Below the pieces are notes generated by a model. The model did no database searches, was not told the DNA's origin, and saw only the letters and a list, made by a program, of their open reading frames with translations. Source: Trochalopteron elliotii (lineage: Eukaryota; Chordata; Aves; Passeriformes; Leiothrichidae). From it: DNA of 64,000 nt. A program made the translations under genes and the position numbers. Of the stretch, positions 49,701 to 61,420 are shown in pieces (the stretch's first letter is position 1; every line of letters begins with the position of its first letter). The DNA is taken from contig JANPWX010000130.1 in the NCBI GenBank assembly GCA_024734555.1, positions 872,663-936,662 of the forward strand, read 5' to 3'.

Positions 49701-51989
49701 AGCTGAAGCCAGAAGGGTCCTCAGCCCTCACTGCAAGGTACATCCATCAGAGCTTCTGTCAAAGGGATATGTGATATCTGGGGGACACTGATGAATTAGC
49801 TTTCAGCTGGGGAGCTCAGGTGTGTTAGGACACAGCAGAGCTCATCCCAAATGCACGGCTGGGTTAAGAGCTCTGTACTCCTCTACTCTACTGTACTCCT
49901 GTACTCTACCCACTCAGGGTTTTATGCACAGCTCAGGTGTATTTGCATGGACTGCAGACAGCACATAACCAGCAGAGGTGTTTTCTGAACGGCTGTTAAC
50001 AGAGTAGACACTAGGGGGCTGTGCAAAATGGTCTTTAAAAATATTAGTGTTTGCATTGCTTCCTTCCCACATTTCTGTGGGGGACTTATAAGTGGGAGAA
50101 CAGGTCTAGGTCCCAGCTTTGACAAACAGACAGGGGAGTGATGGATTGCTCTAACCCAGAGGACCCATCTGGTGCAAGGTCTGAAGACACAGCAAAATCA
50201 AGTTCAGGGCGCCCTGAACCATGAGAAATGCCATGGCTGCACAATGCAAAGCATCAATCTGAGGTAAATTTTCTCTCATGGTCCAGTTTACTGACAAAAT
50301 TTTGACAATTCAACTGCCAAGTATTCTGTTCTGTGTATCACTAATGCCTTATGCACTGTCCTAGAGCACATAGGAAAATATAATGTATTATTCTTTATCA
50401 GGGTCTCTAACTGTTTTGACAGAAATAATTTTGGATGCTCATTTTTTTTTTATCAAATGCGTTGTGTGTGGCAATGTGGCAGTGAACAAATGAAACACTA
50501 GTAATCATGGAATGATTGCCTGATAAGAAAACAATTTAGTAGAAATCTTTAGCCAAAACACTTTTTGAAGTTTTAAAAATGTTCAAAATGGAAATCTCTG
50601 GGAAGTGAACTCTAAGTCAAGATTCATGTAGGGTGCTAAAAACTGTAGCTCTCTGTACCAAAGTAGCTGAGAAGCCATGGTGGGACAAAGCCAGTCTGGA
50701 TACAGACAGCTGGACCAATGTCGAGTGCATGGTTTAGTTAAAGATGTACCAAACTAGGTGCTGGCAAACTACCTGGCTGCATTTGAGTGTTGCAGAACTA
50801 AAAGCAGAAGGGTGAAAGGAGTGGAGGACACAGAAAGGACCCCAGTGTGGCCTGGAGCAGACAGGACAGGAGGCAGCAGTGAGAGTGAGAAGGCAGTATG
50901 AGGCAGAGTGAGTTGCTTCATGCTCTAAGAGGATGGCTCAACCTGGCAGTGCCCTGAACCAGAGTGATGAGAAGCCTTGGCATCTCCTTGCAGTGCCCTG
51001 CCCCACTGCACAGTACAGGGTTGCCCTCAGGGTAGAATTTTGCTGAGGATTAAGTGAAAATCCCAACCAACTTGAAGGCAGCTGGACTCATGACAACTCT
51101 CCACACCTTGCAGATGATGGCAGAAAACACAACAAATAGGTGAACTTAAAATCACCTGCCCTAGCAAGTGATTCAAGGGCTTATTTAATGGATAGAGAAG
51201 GGCTGTGGTGACCCTTGAATAGTAGGGACAGCTTAGGCTGTGTGAACTGTTTATAGTTTATGAAGTGTTTATTGTGCTTTTCTTTCCAGGAAAGAGCAAA
51301 AATGGATGGTGACTTCTTCTTCCAGCACCATGCTCTCCCCCCAGCTAGGTATGGTGCATTCTGCTCTATGTCCCAATGAGCTCACTAGGAGAAAATCAGC
51401 TTCCTCTACTGGCATTAGGTACATGGATATCAGTGATGCAGGGAGAAGCCTTGTAGTCCACGCCTGGGCTGGAGTTGGCTGGAGGCAGTAAGTGAGACAA
51501 ACTGTGCCCTGGTCCAAGCTGAGGTTGCCGCTTGGGATGAATTCAGGATTTTTCATTACGACCTGGGAGACCTTTCCAAGTAATGAGTTGCTGCTTTGTA
51601 GTGCTGGAAGCTATCTTCCTGTGTAGTATGAGGAACATCAGAGCTAGTGATCTTTGTCTTGGTTCAGCCTCCGCACACGAAAGAGAAAAAGGATCTGGCT
51701 TTTTCTGTGAAGGGTGGGGTACTAAAGCACTTCAGGCACTTGATTTAATGCTTCTAGTTTCAGAAGCATGTCTCAGCTTCATGCTGTATTTTGCACCAAG
51801 CTTCAGCTGTACATGGGTGATTCAGACTTTAGTGATGCAAGTCAGACTCATGTTGGTCACATTATTCCCTCATGTGATTTTTGGTTTCAGAAAGTTTGGG
51901 TGCCTTTTAACTCTGCTATCCCTCTTCCCATGGAGATGAAGGAGGTCTGAAGTCTGCTTGGCTTCCTGTTCTTGGTCCAGTGCTGAACC
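46743..51989. other. Gene-poor stretch upstream of the CpG island
   Basis: No exon chain, RNA gene or named repeat was seen. A CTCTGTACTCCT/CTACTCTACTGTACTC mini-repeat lies at 49871-49911. Frames up to 118 codons (51583-51939 plus) lack supporting signals. Confidence 0.45.
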
Positions 51990-52675
51990 CTGGGACCCGC
52001 GGAGTGGAGGCGAGAGGAAGCAGCAGTCAAATGCCTGTGGCTGGGCTGGTCTCTGCCGTGATGCTTTACCACATACTCTGCTGCCCGTAAAGTCGTGCCT
52101 CCCCCGAAGGGCAGGCAGGCTGAGGCCAGGGATGCGATGATTGGACTGTCCTCCTCGTCTGGAGGAGCTTAGGGGTCCGTGCCTGTCATGGGATTGATTT
52201 TTCGCTCTGGATGCACAGGCGAAGCTGGGAGCGCGCCTAGCTGCGTGTCAGGGCTGCATATTGCATGGGCGCCTTTGAGCCACGGCGTCGGCGTGCGGCT
52301 GGATGCTGAGACAAAGTGCTCCTGCAGCTGCAGGGCTTCGGCGTGGTGATTCCCCCAGGTTGGCTTTTCTCCATTATCTTACGCGCGGCGTCAGTGAACC
52401 CCAGGGATGGCTTGCTGCTTGCTGGCCGGGGGGTCCTCCTGATTCTTGTTTAAGGGCTTGGTGCTTTTGCTTTATTTACTCTGCCTCGGCTTCAGGCTCT
52501 CCCTGTGCCGAGGAGAAGAAACACACAAACTGCGGGGAGTGTCGGGGGGAATAACAAACCGAAGGGAGCCGAGCTCCGGCCGGGAGAGGCCGGGGCGCTC
52601 CCCGGGGGCTCTCCCACGGAGAGCCGAGCACCGCGCCCGCTCCGCGCCCCGCCGATCCCGCCCGGATTTTGCACG

Positions 52676-52793
52676 TTTCCTTCCCCCCTTTTTTTCATTC
52701 CCCCCTCTCCTCCGTTTTTATTTTTTCTCCCTCTTATTTTTCTTCTCCATTCCCCCCCTCTCTTCCCTCCCTCTCTCCCTGGCGTGGTTGGAT
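52676..52793. repeat. Pyrimidine (C/T) tract of about 115 bp
   Basis: The plus strand is almost entirely C and T, with only occasional A or G. Such homopurine-homopyrimidine tracts can form triplex (H-DNA) structures, and they often sit in promoters and impede sequencing. It lies 130 bp left of the assembly gap. Confidence 0.85.
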
Positions 52794-52924
52794 CAGTCTT
52801 TTGGTATTTCCTGCCGCCGCCTCCCCCGAGCAGCTGTCCGGCAGCGGCCCGGCGCTGCGCGCTCTCCGTGCGGCCGGGGGAGCGGCTCGGGGGGCCCACA
52901 TAACAGTAGTCGATTGATTACGGT

Positions 52925-53296
52925 NNNNNNNNNNNNNNNNNNNNNNNNNNNNNNNNNNNNNNNNNNNNNNNNNNNNNNNNNNNNNNNNNNNNNNNNNNNN
53001 NNNNNNNNNNNNNNNNNNNNNNNNNNNNNNNNNNNNNNNNNNNNNNNNNNNNNNNNNNNNNNNNNNNNNNNNNNNNNNNNNNNNNNNNNNNNNNNNNNNN
53101 NNNNNNNNNNNNNNNNNNNNNNNNNNNNNNNNNNNNNNNNNNNNNNNNNNNNNNNNNNNNNNNNNNNNNNNNNNNNNNNNNNNNNNNNNNNNNNNNNNNN
53201 NNNNNNNNNNNNNNNNNNNNNNNNNNNNNNNNNNNNNNNNNNNNNNNNNNNNNNNNNNNNNNNNNNNNNNNNNNNNNNNNNNNNNNNNNNNNNNNN
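52925..53296. other. Assembly gap (372 N) inside the CpG island
   Basis: Undetermined bases flanked on both sides by very GC-rich sequence. GC-rich promoter cores are a common cause of gaps in avian assemblies. Frames crossing it are artefacts. Confidence 0.99.
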
Positions 53297-53540
53297 CCGG
53301 AGTCAGCTTGCGAGCGGCGTGATTTCAGCGAGGGTCTGAGCGCCGGCAGCTGTGGGAGCGTAACCCGGCCGCCTCTGCCCGGGCTTTGTGCCCAGGTTGT
53401 GCGTCGTCGTTCCTGCGTGTGCCGTTTGGGGTTTGGCGACGGGAGCTGTGGGGTGGTGGACCCGCTTTCCCCCCGACATCTCGGCATGGCAGGGCTGGGG
53501 GGCCAGCAAGCGGCCGGTGTGGCGTGTGGGATGGCGTGCT

Positions 53541-56500
53541 GTCAAGGAGACCTGATTTCTTTAGACATGTGGGCATATCTGGTAGGTGGAACGCATTTTT
53601 AATGTACTTCTTCCAGCATGGCGAGGAACTAGTAAGGAGACTGCACTGTTACTAATCGGCTACATTCAATTGACGATAGTAATTGCCTTTCCTATGGACG
53701 CTTGTACAGATAACACAGGGGAGACCACAGGCATCACTACCTAAAAAGCGTATTTTGGAAACCTGTTTGGAAATGCTTTTAGCTTGCACTAAGTGAAGCA
53801 AGGCAGCATTCCTAGAAAAATAAACACATAAGCACATGCAACTGTCTGTTTGATCAGAAGCCATATTTTTCAAGTGCTATGCAAACCTACGGTGTTGTAG
53901 TGTAAAACAATTGTTTAACATAAGTGAGGGGGAAAGTTCTTTAAACTGTGTAGTCACCTCCTCACTTCATCCAGCTGCAGCAGTATGTTTGTTGTCAAAA
54001 TATTCCTTCCCCCTCTTTGCACTGATGTACGAGATAACAACAGTAGTCAGCAATGTCTGTACAGCAGATACAACAGCCACTGCACTGGATGTGTCTCCAG
54101 CTGCCACCTTTCCTCTTGGCAGCAAGTTTCCGAAAAGGTGTGAGAGGGGAGGGAGAGACAGAAGCCTCAAGCCAGGCTCTGTGTGTGGTAACTTCTCTTG
54201 CCCAAAGAAGAGAATGGGTGTTTTTGGCTGGGCAGCTCCCCGTGGGATGGTAGGCGACCTTGGGCATATTCCCACCGTGGGCAGGCAAGGAGGGGGACAG
54301 AGCTGGGTCAAAAGGAATTGGGGGCAGCAAGGGAGTCAGATTCAGCTCCAGGAGTTACTTTGTGGCACTACGGATGGAGGTACAGACAGCAGTTCTCTGA
54401 CTCAAGGGAGAAAATGCAGGCCACGGTCCTGCCCTCCGCCTGTTTGGGTTTGAAGTGGACAATGTAGACCTAAGGAATGATTTAATCATGGTGATGCATG
54501 AAAGTAACTGAAAGGATTTACTGCTCTAATCTTTTCATGGTGCTTAATTTAATTTTCATGTGCTTTATTGCAACACTGATTCATCAGGTGAGTGGGAGGG
54601 AGGCTTGTACAGTACAGGTGGTTCTGTTTCTATTGCTGGATTAGATATTTCTCAAGGTGCTTTCTTGGCCACAGCAGGAGAAAAATGGCTCTGTGTCTGA
54701 TACAGTGCTGTAGTTTGGAATCCAGGATATCTCTAGGGGAAGGTCATTCCTATAATCTGCAATGTGCAGTGTTTGAAATCAGTGTGCCGTGCTCAGAGCA
54801 AAACTGAGACTCGACTAATTCTTATTATGTTCATAGATCATAAAAATTTCAGTTAAGCTAATCTGAATTGGGTCAGACTCACTTCATGTCCAAGGGAACT
54901 GTTATCTGCTGGAGGCAATTGTGGGATTGTCAGCATTGCCAGTGCTGAAAGTCTTTTAGTGCTGAATCTGGGGCTGAAGAGGTAAAAATGAAACTGCCCT
55001 GAAGTGTGTCAGCAGGGCCATGCTGCTTCTGAGCTGCAGAGCACAGACCTCCCTCTACAACTGCACAGATTTGTGCTATTTGATCTGCTGTTTTATTTGG
55101 GGAAAAGCTGCATTTGGTGTTTTTTCTCCTGACCTTCCTGCCTTTGGAGCATTAACAGCACAGTGTTTTCTCAGCCAGAAATGCTGCTCCTCACGCCTCC
55201 ACTCCTCAACGTGAGATGTCTCTGGCATCACGTTGTAGGTGTTTGTACATGCCTTGCTGTGGTTACTAAGGTAAAGGAAACACAAGAAGCAGCTCAGGGA
55301 ATGAGAACAATCCAGATGCTAAATACACACGGGTTTGGGCAGCAGTGACAGTGACCTGCTCTGCCAGTGTATCTCAGTGTGGGTCTGGGCTTGCTCACTC
55401 CTCATGCAGGCTCCAGACTGTCACTGCTGGTGTTTATGCTGTGCTTTAGAGTACCAGGCATCTTGAGACTGAGCAAACTCTTCCCAGGGCTGCTCAGCCC
55501 TCATTTTGGAGCTCTGTGGTTGTGGTGCATTTAATTGTACAGGGCTGTGTCTAAACCACAGGTTCTGCCTTCATCCCAGCTCCTCCCCACCGCTATGGCT
55601 CTCTCTGCTCATGCAATGGAGGAGGAAGGAGACAACCATCCTGGGAAACACCCTTTTGATAAGTAGCTGCTGAGCCTCTGCGGAGGACTAAGGAGTATTG
55701 TACCTGCCCAGGTTTCTACATTGCTTAATTATTGGAATACTCTTTCTCTGCCTAACACTCAAGGGAGTGTTGTGCTTGCATTGGTCTCGAGGTACTGTGT
55801 ATGCATCTGTGTAATACAAAAAGATCAAGGGACTAAAGGGGAATATTCTGCAAAATTGGAAGCAGCTGACAGCAGGCTAGTAAGAGTTACCTGTAAATGA
55901 TTTCTGCCCATCACAGAATGAGAGTGATATGAAAGGGGGATTAATTTTTTTTTTTTTTTAGGTTAGAATAGTCCAGCTGCTTGTGTGGTGGTTTTAAATT
56001 TCTTTCAAGCTGCATAAAAACCATGAGCATATCCCTTGTTCTTTAGTCTCAGTTTTCTGTAGTATTTGTAGAGCTACAGTTGAAATTCTGCCATTTTTTC
56101 TTTTATGCTTCTTTCAGATTGAATGGATTTATAGGTGTATAAATCAAAGTCTGAATTGAAAAGGCTCAATTCTTGTCTTTGGTTAATAAACAGCCAGCTG
56201 TATACCTGGGCTTTCCTTTTGCAGTGTGTCTCTGAGGTCTGTGCTCTGTTCCAATATCAATAACTTTGCTGTGCTGGCAGTCTTCTTGGTAGTAGTTTTT
56301 CTATGTGTTTTGTTAAACTCCATGCCAAGCTTCAGTTTACTGGGAATTGACTGCAGGGCTGTATGAGTTTGAGTGTTTTGGCAACTCAGTTACCATTCGC
56401 ATGATTATAGCATCAGTGAGAAATTAACCAGCTGAAGGCAAAAGAGACACAGTTAAAGGCAAAAGAGAAATCCTTAATAAACTGGGCACGTGTGCAGGTC

Positions 56501-59500
56501 TCCTTGTGGGGGAGAGGGGGGAAACTCAACATGGGGCTTGCCTGCTTCATCCTGTCTAATCTGTCAGCGAATCTATCAATGTGAAATTGTACCCCCAAGG
56601 AATAATGTAATAGCTATTTTGTGTGTATTCCCAGACTGGAATGCTGCTGTAGTGGAGTCCTGAAGGGTGTGCTGTCTACATCGATCAGCAGAGGCCAAGA
56701 TAAAAGCAGACTTGCTGCTTATCTATCAGATGATGCAGAGAGGCATCGAGGGATGAAATGGCTCGTTCTGTGTTGAGTGGAAAGCTTAAATGTGAGCATG
56801 GTCCTTCTGCGTCCCAGCACTCCAGGCACAAAAGCAGTGTCGTGATAGCTCTCCTCCAGTTTTGTCTCGGCAAAACCATGAGATTGCTCTGAAAGGCACT
56901 CTTATTTTCATGCCAATGCATTTTGTTCCAGACAACTGTTGTAGTGTCATTGTTCCTCCCCACCTTCAGTGCTGCAGAGGCAGCTTGGCTTTTGTTACCT
57001 GTGTTATTTGATGCCAGTTAAGAGTGCAAAGCTTATGCTAGCACTGCGTTGTTGAATTGATTTGCTCTTTTCTCGGGTTAAAATGACGGGGAATTCTCTC
57101 CTCACAGCAATAAACTGCCATGTCCCAATGAGGAGAGGGGTGTGGGTAACTGTTGATCATTGTGAAGTAATCTTGGTAGGATGAAAAAAAAACAATTTAA
57201 ATTTCTTTTTTGTAATTGTTTTGATATTTTTGCACTTTCTCTTTTTGGTCTGACTTCAGCATCAGGAGAGAATCACTTTTATGTAGTAGGAGGTGACCAA
57301 GGCTTTTATATACTTTATCAAACATTGCACAGTTCATTCGGGGAGCTGTTGCTGGCTCATCTGTAAAATCCCTGAAATGTGAATATGAAATTGCCACTGG
57401 AATTAATGCTCCATCAGGGTGGTTATTCTGGCAAGGTGCTGGCATGGATGCAAATAAATGAGAATTCCATTTTATAAGATGAATCTTTCTGTCTTTTCTT
57501 GCTGTGTTGCCTTGAAAAAGAACCTTGCACAGTGCTGCAAGCCTGATAGTTGCTGATGCAGTGAATTATTTTTTTTCTCCCTTACCTTACTAAGGAAAGT
57601 AATCTGGATTTGCAGATCATTTCATGACCTTTTCTTTCATATGTGGGTCAAAGACAGTTCAGGTCTAAGCAAGTTTTTTGCTGCTTTTTCTGGTTTTGTT
57701 TTTTGTTCTGTTTCATTTTGTTTTGGGATTTTTTGGTAAATTTGTGAATCCTTCCTTACTTTATGAAGGCTTTCAGTGAGCACTGAATGCAGCATACTAA
57801 TTACAGCATTAGTGGGCAAGGCATTAATTTAAACTACCTTCCATGGAGCTCTGTTACTGTAATCTAGAGCAGGACACAGGTGTGTTAGATATGAAATACA
57901 CTGTTTGTATTTTTCAGTTTTGTTTGTAGTAATTTTCTTCTTTCTATTTTAACATCTGTCATTTGCCCCAGCCTCCTTGTCTTGCTCTGTCTTTGTAACC
58001 TTTCTCATTGAAGAGGAGATAGAATGTATATAATCATGTATAAGATTTTGTTTTGTTTTGTTTTATTCCAGGTTCCATGGATGCAAACAAGACCCAATTT
58101 CTTGGCTTTTGAGTGTGTTTTTTGGGGTTGTGGTGTTTTTTTGTTTGGTTTGGTTGTTTTGGGTTTTTTTTTTTAACTGATGAACCACCCAGGTTTTGTT
58201 GCCTGTAATCAAACTGCTGTTACTGCCTGAATTTCTCTCAGGACTCCAGGTCATGGGAGGCACCTTGGCACAGCTGCAGTCATTTATTAATACCTGCACT
58301 CATTTATTCATACACCTATGCATTGCAGTCAACTTGAGGAGCTCCACTTGTGGACAAGGCTGGAGGCTGCTTAAACCAAGCCTAGACTGTCAGGCTTCTT
58401 ACCTTGTTTTTCAGAAGCTGGTGTTCAAGTTCTGGCTTGTGGAATCCCTCAGTGTGTGCTGAAAGCTTTCTGTTCCAAGAGGGTGAGGTGTGCTGAGAAG
58501 CTGGGAGGATCCCCTAGCCATGAGTATATCTGAGAAGTGTAGTGTAGGGTCTCTCATTTCTGAGTACCCTGAGAAGGTGCATGGCCAGGGTGTGTCAATA
58601 TTAGCTTTCCATACCTTTTTCATCCTCTCTCTGCCTGGGTTATGTGTTCTTTGGTGTCAAGGTCTCTTACTGGAAATTCACACAATATTTAGAGCAGTAT
58701 TGTCTTGGGTTCTGCTGGGCTGTTCTGTTATATAAATAAAAATTATCTCATTATGTAAGCAATACTGAATAACTTGTCTAAATGAGCTATGATGGCAGGT
58801 GCAACAGTGCCAGTTTTATTCTTTTTGAACAGGTGCTTCCCCATGAGGAAATAAAAGGTAGGTAGGTAGGGACCAAGTGAGAAACATTGAGCAACAGCAG
58901 ACTGTGACTCAGAAGCAATTTAACCATAATAATCCCCACAGCACTAGAGGTTCTTTTCCTCAGAAATGCACAATATGCTGTTCTCTGCCATAAAGCTGTT
59001 GTCAGCTGACATCATTGTGTTAACATGAGACTTGCTGTTATCCACAAGATGCACAGTTAGCAGAGCACTTCCAGTGCTGGCTGCTAATTATTACTAATGT
59101 TCTCCCAGTTGTTGAAAAACAATATATTAAAGACATTTCCTGCTTAATATTTTATTCCTGATGGCTGATATGGTTATGTTGTGTTAAAAATAATGCTTCT
59201 AATATCACTCCAAGTATTACCAAGCCAGCATTTGATTTATTTAGGAGAACAGAGAATGACCATTTACCAAATGTCTCTCTTGAGTACCTGTTGTAGATGC
59301 TTTGTCTTTTTTTTTTTTTTAAGAGCAGCAGTGTGGAAATTTATGGCTTTTATTTTTTGTTTATTGTGGCCCTCTCAAAGTCTGTGTGTTTTCCCATTGA
59401 CTTCATGGCAACCAAGTGTTTTTCATCCTGCATGTCTCTTGGAGAAATCAGATTAATGATGCATCACTAGCCAGAGCTTTTGCTGAAAGCACACAAAGGC

Positions 59501-61299
59501 AATAATTTACCTTGTGATTTATAAAATGCAGATTTTTTCCCCCTCATATTATAAAAGGAAACTGTTGAGATGAAGGGAAGTGAACAGAGAACTGGTGCTC
59601 AAGTACTATCTCTGCAATGCGAGAGGCACATTGCAATACTGTTAATGAGATTCTCCCATTTTCCCTTGGAGATGTGGTATTGAATTTAGAAATAGAGTTT
59701 GAACAATTTTCCACTGAACATCTCACTTTTCTGCTCACTGAATAGCTACAAACCCTTATTGTTTAATAGCTAGCTTCACTTTTAAGTGATAGAGTTTCAT
59801 AGAGGTAAGATAATAGCTCTGAAAAGGTAAGACTTTTTCTAGACACTGTTTAATTTACTGTAATTATATTAAGTGCTAAATTGAAAGAGGCTTTTCTAGT
59901 TAAGATGAGGATAATGAATAGTTGTGCATTATTACCATAGCCACGATGGGGGAAGGAAGAAGTGATTTAAGTTTTGCTTGAGACAGAAAGAAAAAAATCC
60001 TGCCCCAGTGTGGTCCTTAATAATTTATTTTGCCCTCTCTATCGCTGCCTCCCAGGTTTTGCTAGAAGAGTTTTCTGCCCTTTGTACCTCAGGGATGCAG
60101 CAGTTTATGAAAGGAATCAGCAGGCACTCCAAGTGAAAATGACTGTGGAAATAGAGCGAAGAACCAGATTGCAGCCCCCAGCCAAGCCTGGAGCTGCACA
60201 GGCAGGGGCACACACAGCAAATGCCATCGCAGCTCTGAAGGCACTGCAGTGTAGCGTGGCTCCCTGGGGGCTCTGCTCCCTCTGTGCTTTGCCCACACTG
60301 CAGAGAAAGCCGTGGTTTGCTGCTCTTTTCTGCTTGGAGCAAGTTTCAACATCTCAAGTCCCTGGGCAGGTTGGGTGGGTGCACCCCCAGCTCTCTGTGC
60401 CATCCACCAGCACCCGCCTCTGCTGCTCTACCCGTGCCGGAGCTGTGGCAGCTGGTGCTGTTGCCTCCCTCCATTGTCCTTGTTTGAGAGCCCGAGCAAA
60501 TCACAGGGTGTGCAGAGCTGTGTACCCCATGTGAAAACACACCAACTCGCTGTCTTGGCATATTTGATGCAAGTGAGAATGGCATCTTTTATGCCACTTT
60601 TAACGTGGAGCTGCTGTAAGCACACCCTGCCACTCCATGTGGATGAAAGTGTTTTATCTGGGGCAGGATTTCATGGTGGCTTTGGAAGTTGAAGCTGTTA
60701 AGGGGAAAACCAAAGTGTGTTCCCTCGTTTATTCACCTCTGTACCCCGGGGTCCAAGACACCACTTCTGTGCAGTGTTTCCTGCACTGGCTTCTCTTGCT
60801 GTCCTGCTAGGACTGCTGCCGAGTTGATCTACAGGGACTTGTCCCATACAAGCATTTATCTCCTGGGAGTTGCACTCCTGCCGTGCTCTTACCTCTCAGT
60901 CTATCAAGAGTGCTTGTGATTGTACTTGACACTTGTGATCTGGGCTAGATGTGAACCCCTGGGGAAAGGTAGTGTGTGAATTAGCCCTTGAGCATTTCAG
61001 GCCCCTGTATAAAAAGCATTAAGCAAAATGGGGCTTTTTCTTGCTTTAAGAGAAGGTCTGTGTCACCCTTGCTTGAGCTCTCAGAAGGCTGAGTGTTTTG
61101 AGCACTAAACTTCATACCATTGTTCCGAATTCATTGGAGTGCAATTATGGGGGACCAATGTAAGCAGTGTTTGCTGCCAGGTGGACCAGAAATATTCCTG
61201 GTAAACCTTCTGTTTTCTTCCCTTGTCTCCCTCATTCCCTTCTCCAGTAATTTGGTTCTTCTGGATTGAGACAGGTTGAGGCAATGCAAGTAGGATAAT
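53541..61299. other. Gene-poor stretch right of the CpG island
   Basis: The longest frames, 53911-54453 (plus, 180 codons) and 59974-60534 (plus, 186 codons), overlap open frames on the other strand and show no domain. A 21-bp-period near-duplication (AAGGCAAAAGAGA) is at 56435-56468, and T/G-rich low-complexity DNA is at 57670-57735 and 58100-58175. Confidence 0.45.
58045..58064. repeat. (TTTTG)n microsatellite
   Basis: About four TTTTG units, part of a wider T/G-rich low-complexity zone that continues to 58175. Confidence 0.8.
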
Positions 61300-61420
61300 T
61301 TTGTGGTTAGGGCATTTGGCTTTGAAATCAGGAGATCAGTGTTAGTTCCTGCTTCCATCACAGGCCTCCTGTAGCTGTGGGGAGATTGCTTGCACCTCTC
61401 TGCCTCTGTCTGCACCAGAA
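61300..61420 (+). repeat. MIR-type SINE relic (plus orientation)
   Basis: The order of blocks is that of a tRNA-derived CORE-SINE: GTGGTTAGGGCATTTGGCTT (old tRNA-like head, A-box area), ATCAGGAGATC, a GTTAGTTCCTG B-box-like block, CACAGGCCTCCTGT, and ACCTCTCTGCCTCTGTC. All align in order with the amniote MIR consensus I remember. The 3' end is not traceable beyond about 61420. The element predates the bird-mammal split, so this locus has been stable for a very long time. Confidence 0.72.

Larger units (their letters stand above)
51990..53540. promoter_or_regulatory. CpG island, probable gene promoter (interrupted by gap)
   Basis: CpG is dense from about 51997, strongest at 52200-52660, 52810-52924 and 53297-53480, in a window otherwise depleted of CpG. 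This is the hallmark of a vertebrate housekeeping or developmental promoter. The core is lost in a 372-base gap. Direction is not certain. On the minus strand, a donor-like CGC|GTAAGA is found at 52377-52382. On the plus strand, a donor-like CTG|GTAGGT is found near 53580. No TATA box is evident. Any first coding exon may lie in the gap. The gene is unknown. Confidence 0.7.

Noticed and set aside
52446..53339. 297-codon frame with a signal-peptide-like start (FKGLVLLLYLLCLGF)
   Set aside because: It begins at TTG, not ATG, crosses the pyrimidine tract and the N gap, and shares the area with open frames in the other registers. The hydrophobic start is a composition effect.
53911..54453. 180-codon plus-strand frame
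   Set aside because: It overlaps 111- and 114-codon frames on the minus strand. Composition is not coding-like and no domain is visible.
58399..58460. Minus-strand exon-like segment with AAG|GTAAGA donor (peptide EGFHKPELEHQLLKNK)
   Set aside because: The acceptor is weak and there is no joining exon. Too short to support.
59974..60534. 186-codon plus-strand frame
   Set aside because: At least three other frames on both strands are open over the same GC-rich stretch, and no domain, splice context or low-complexity-free core supports coding.
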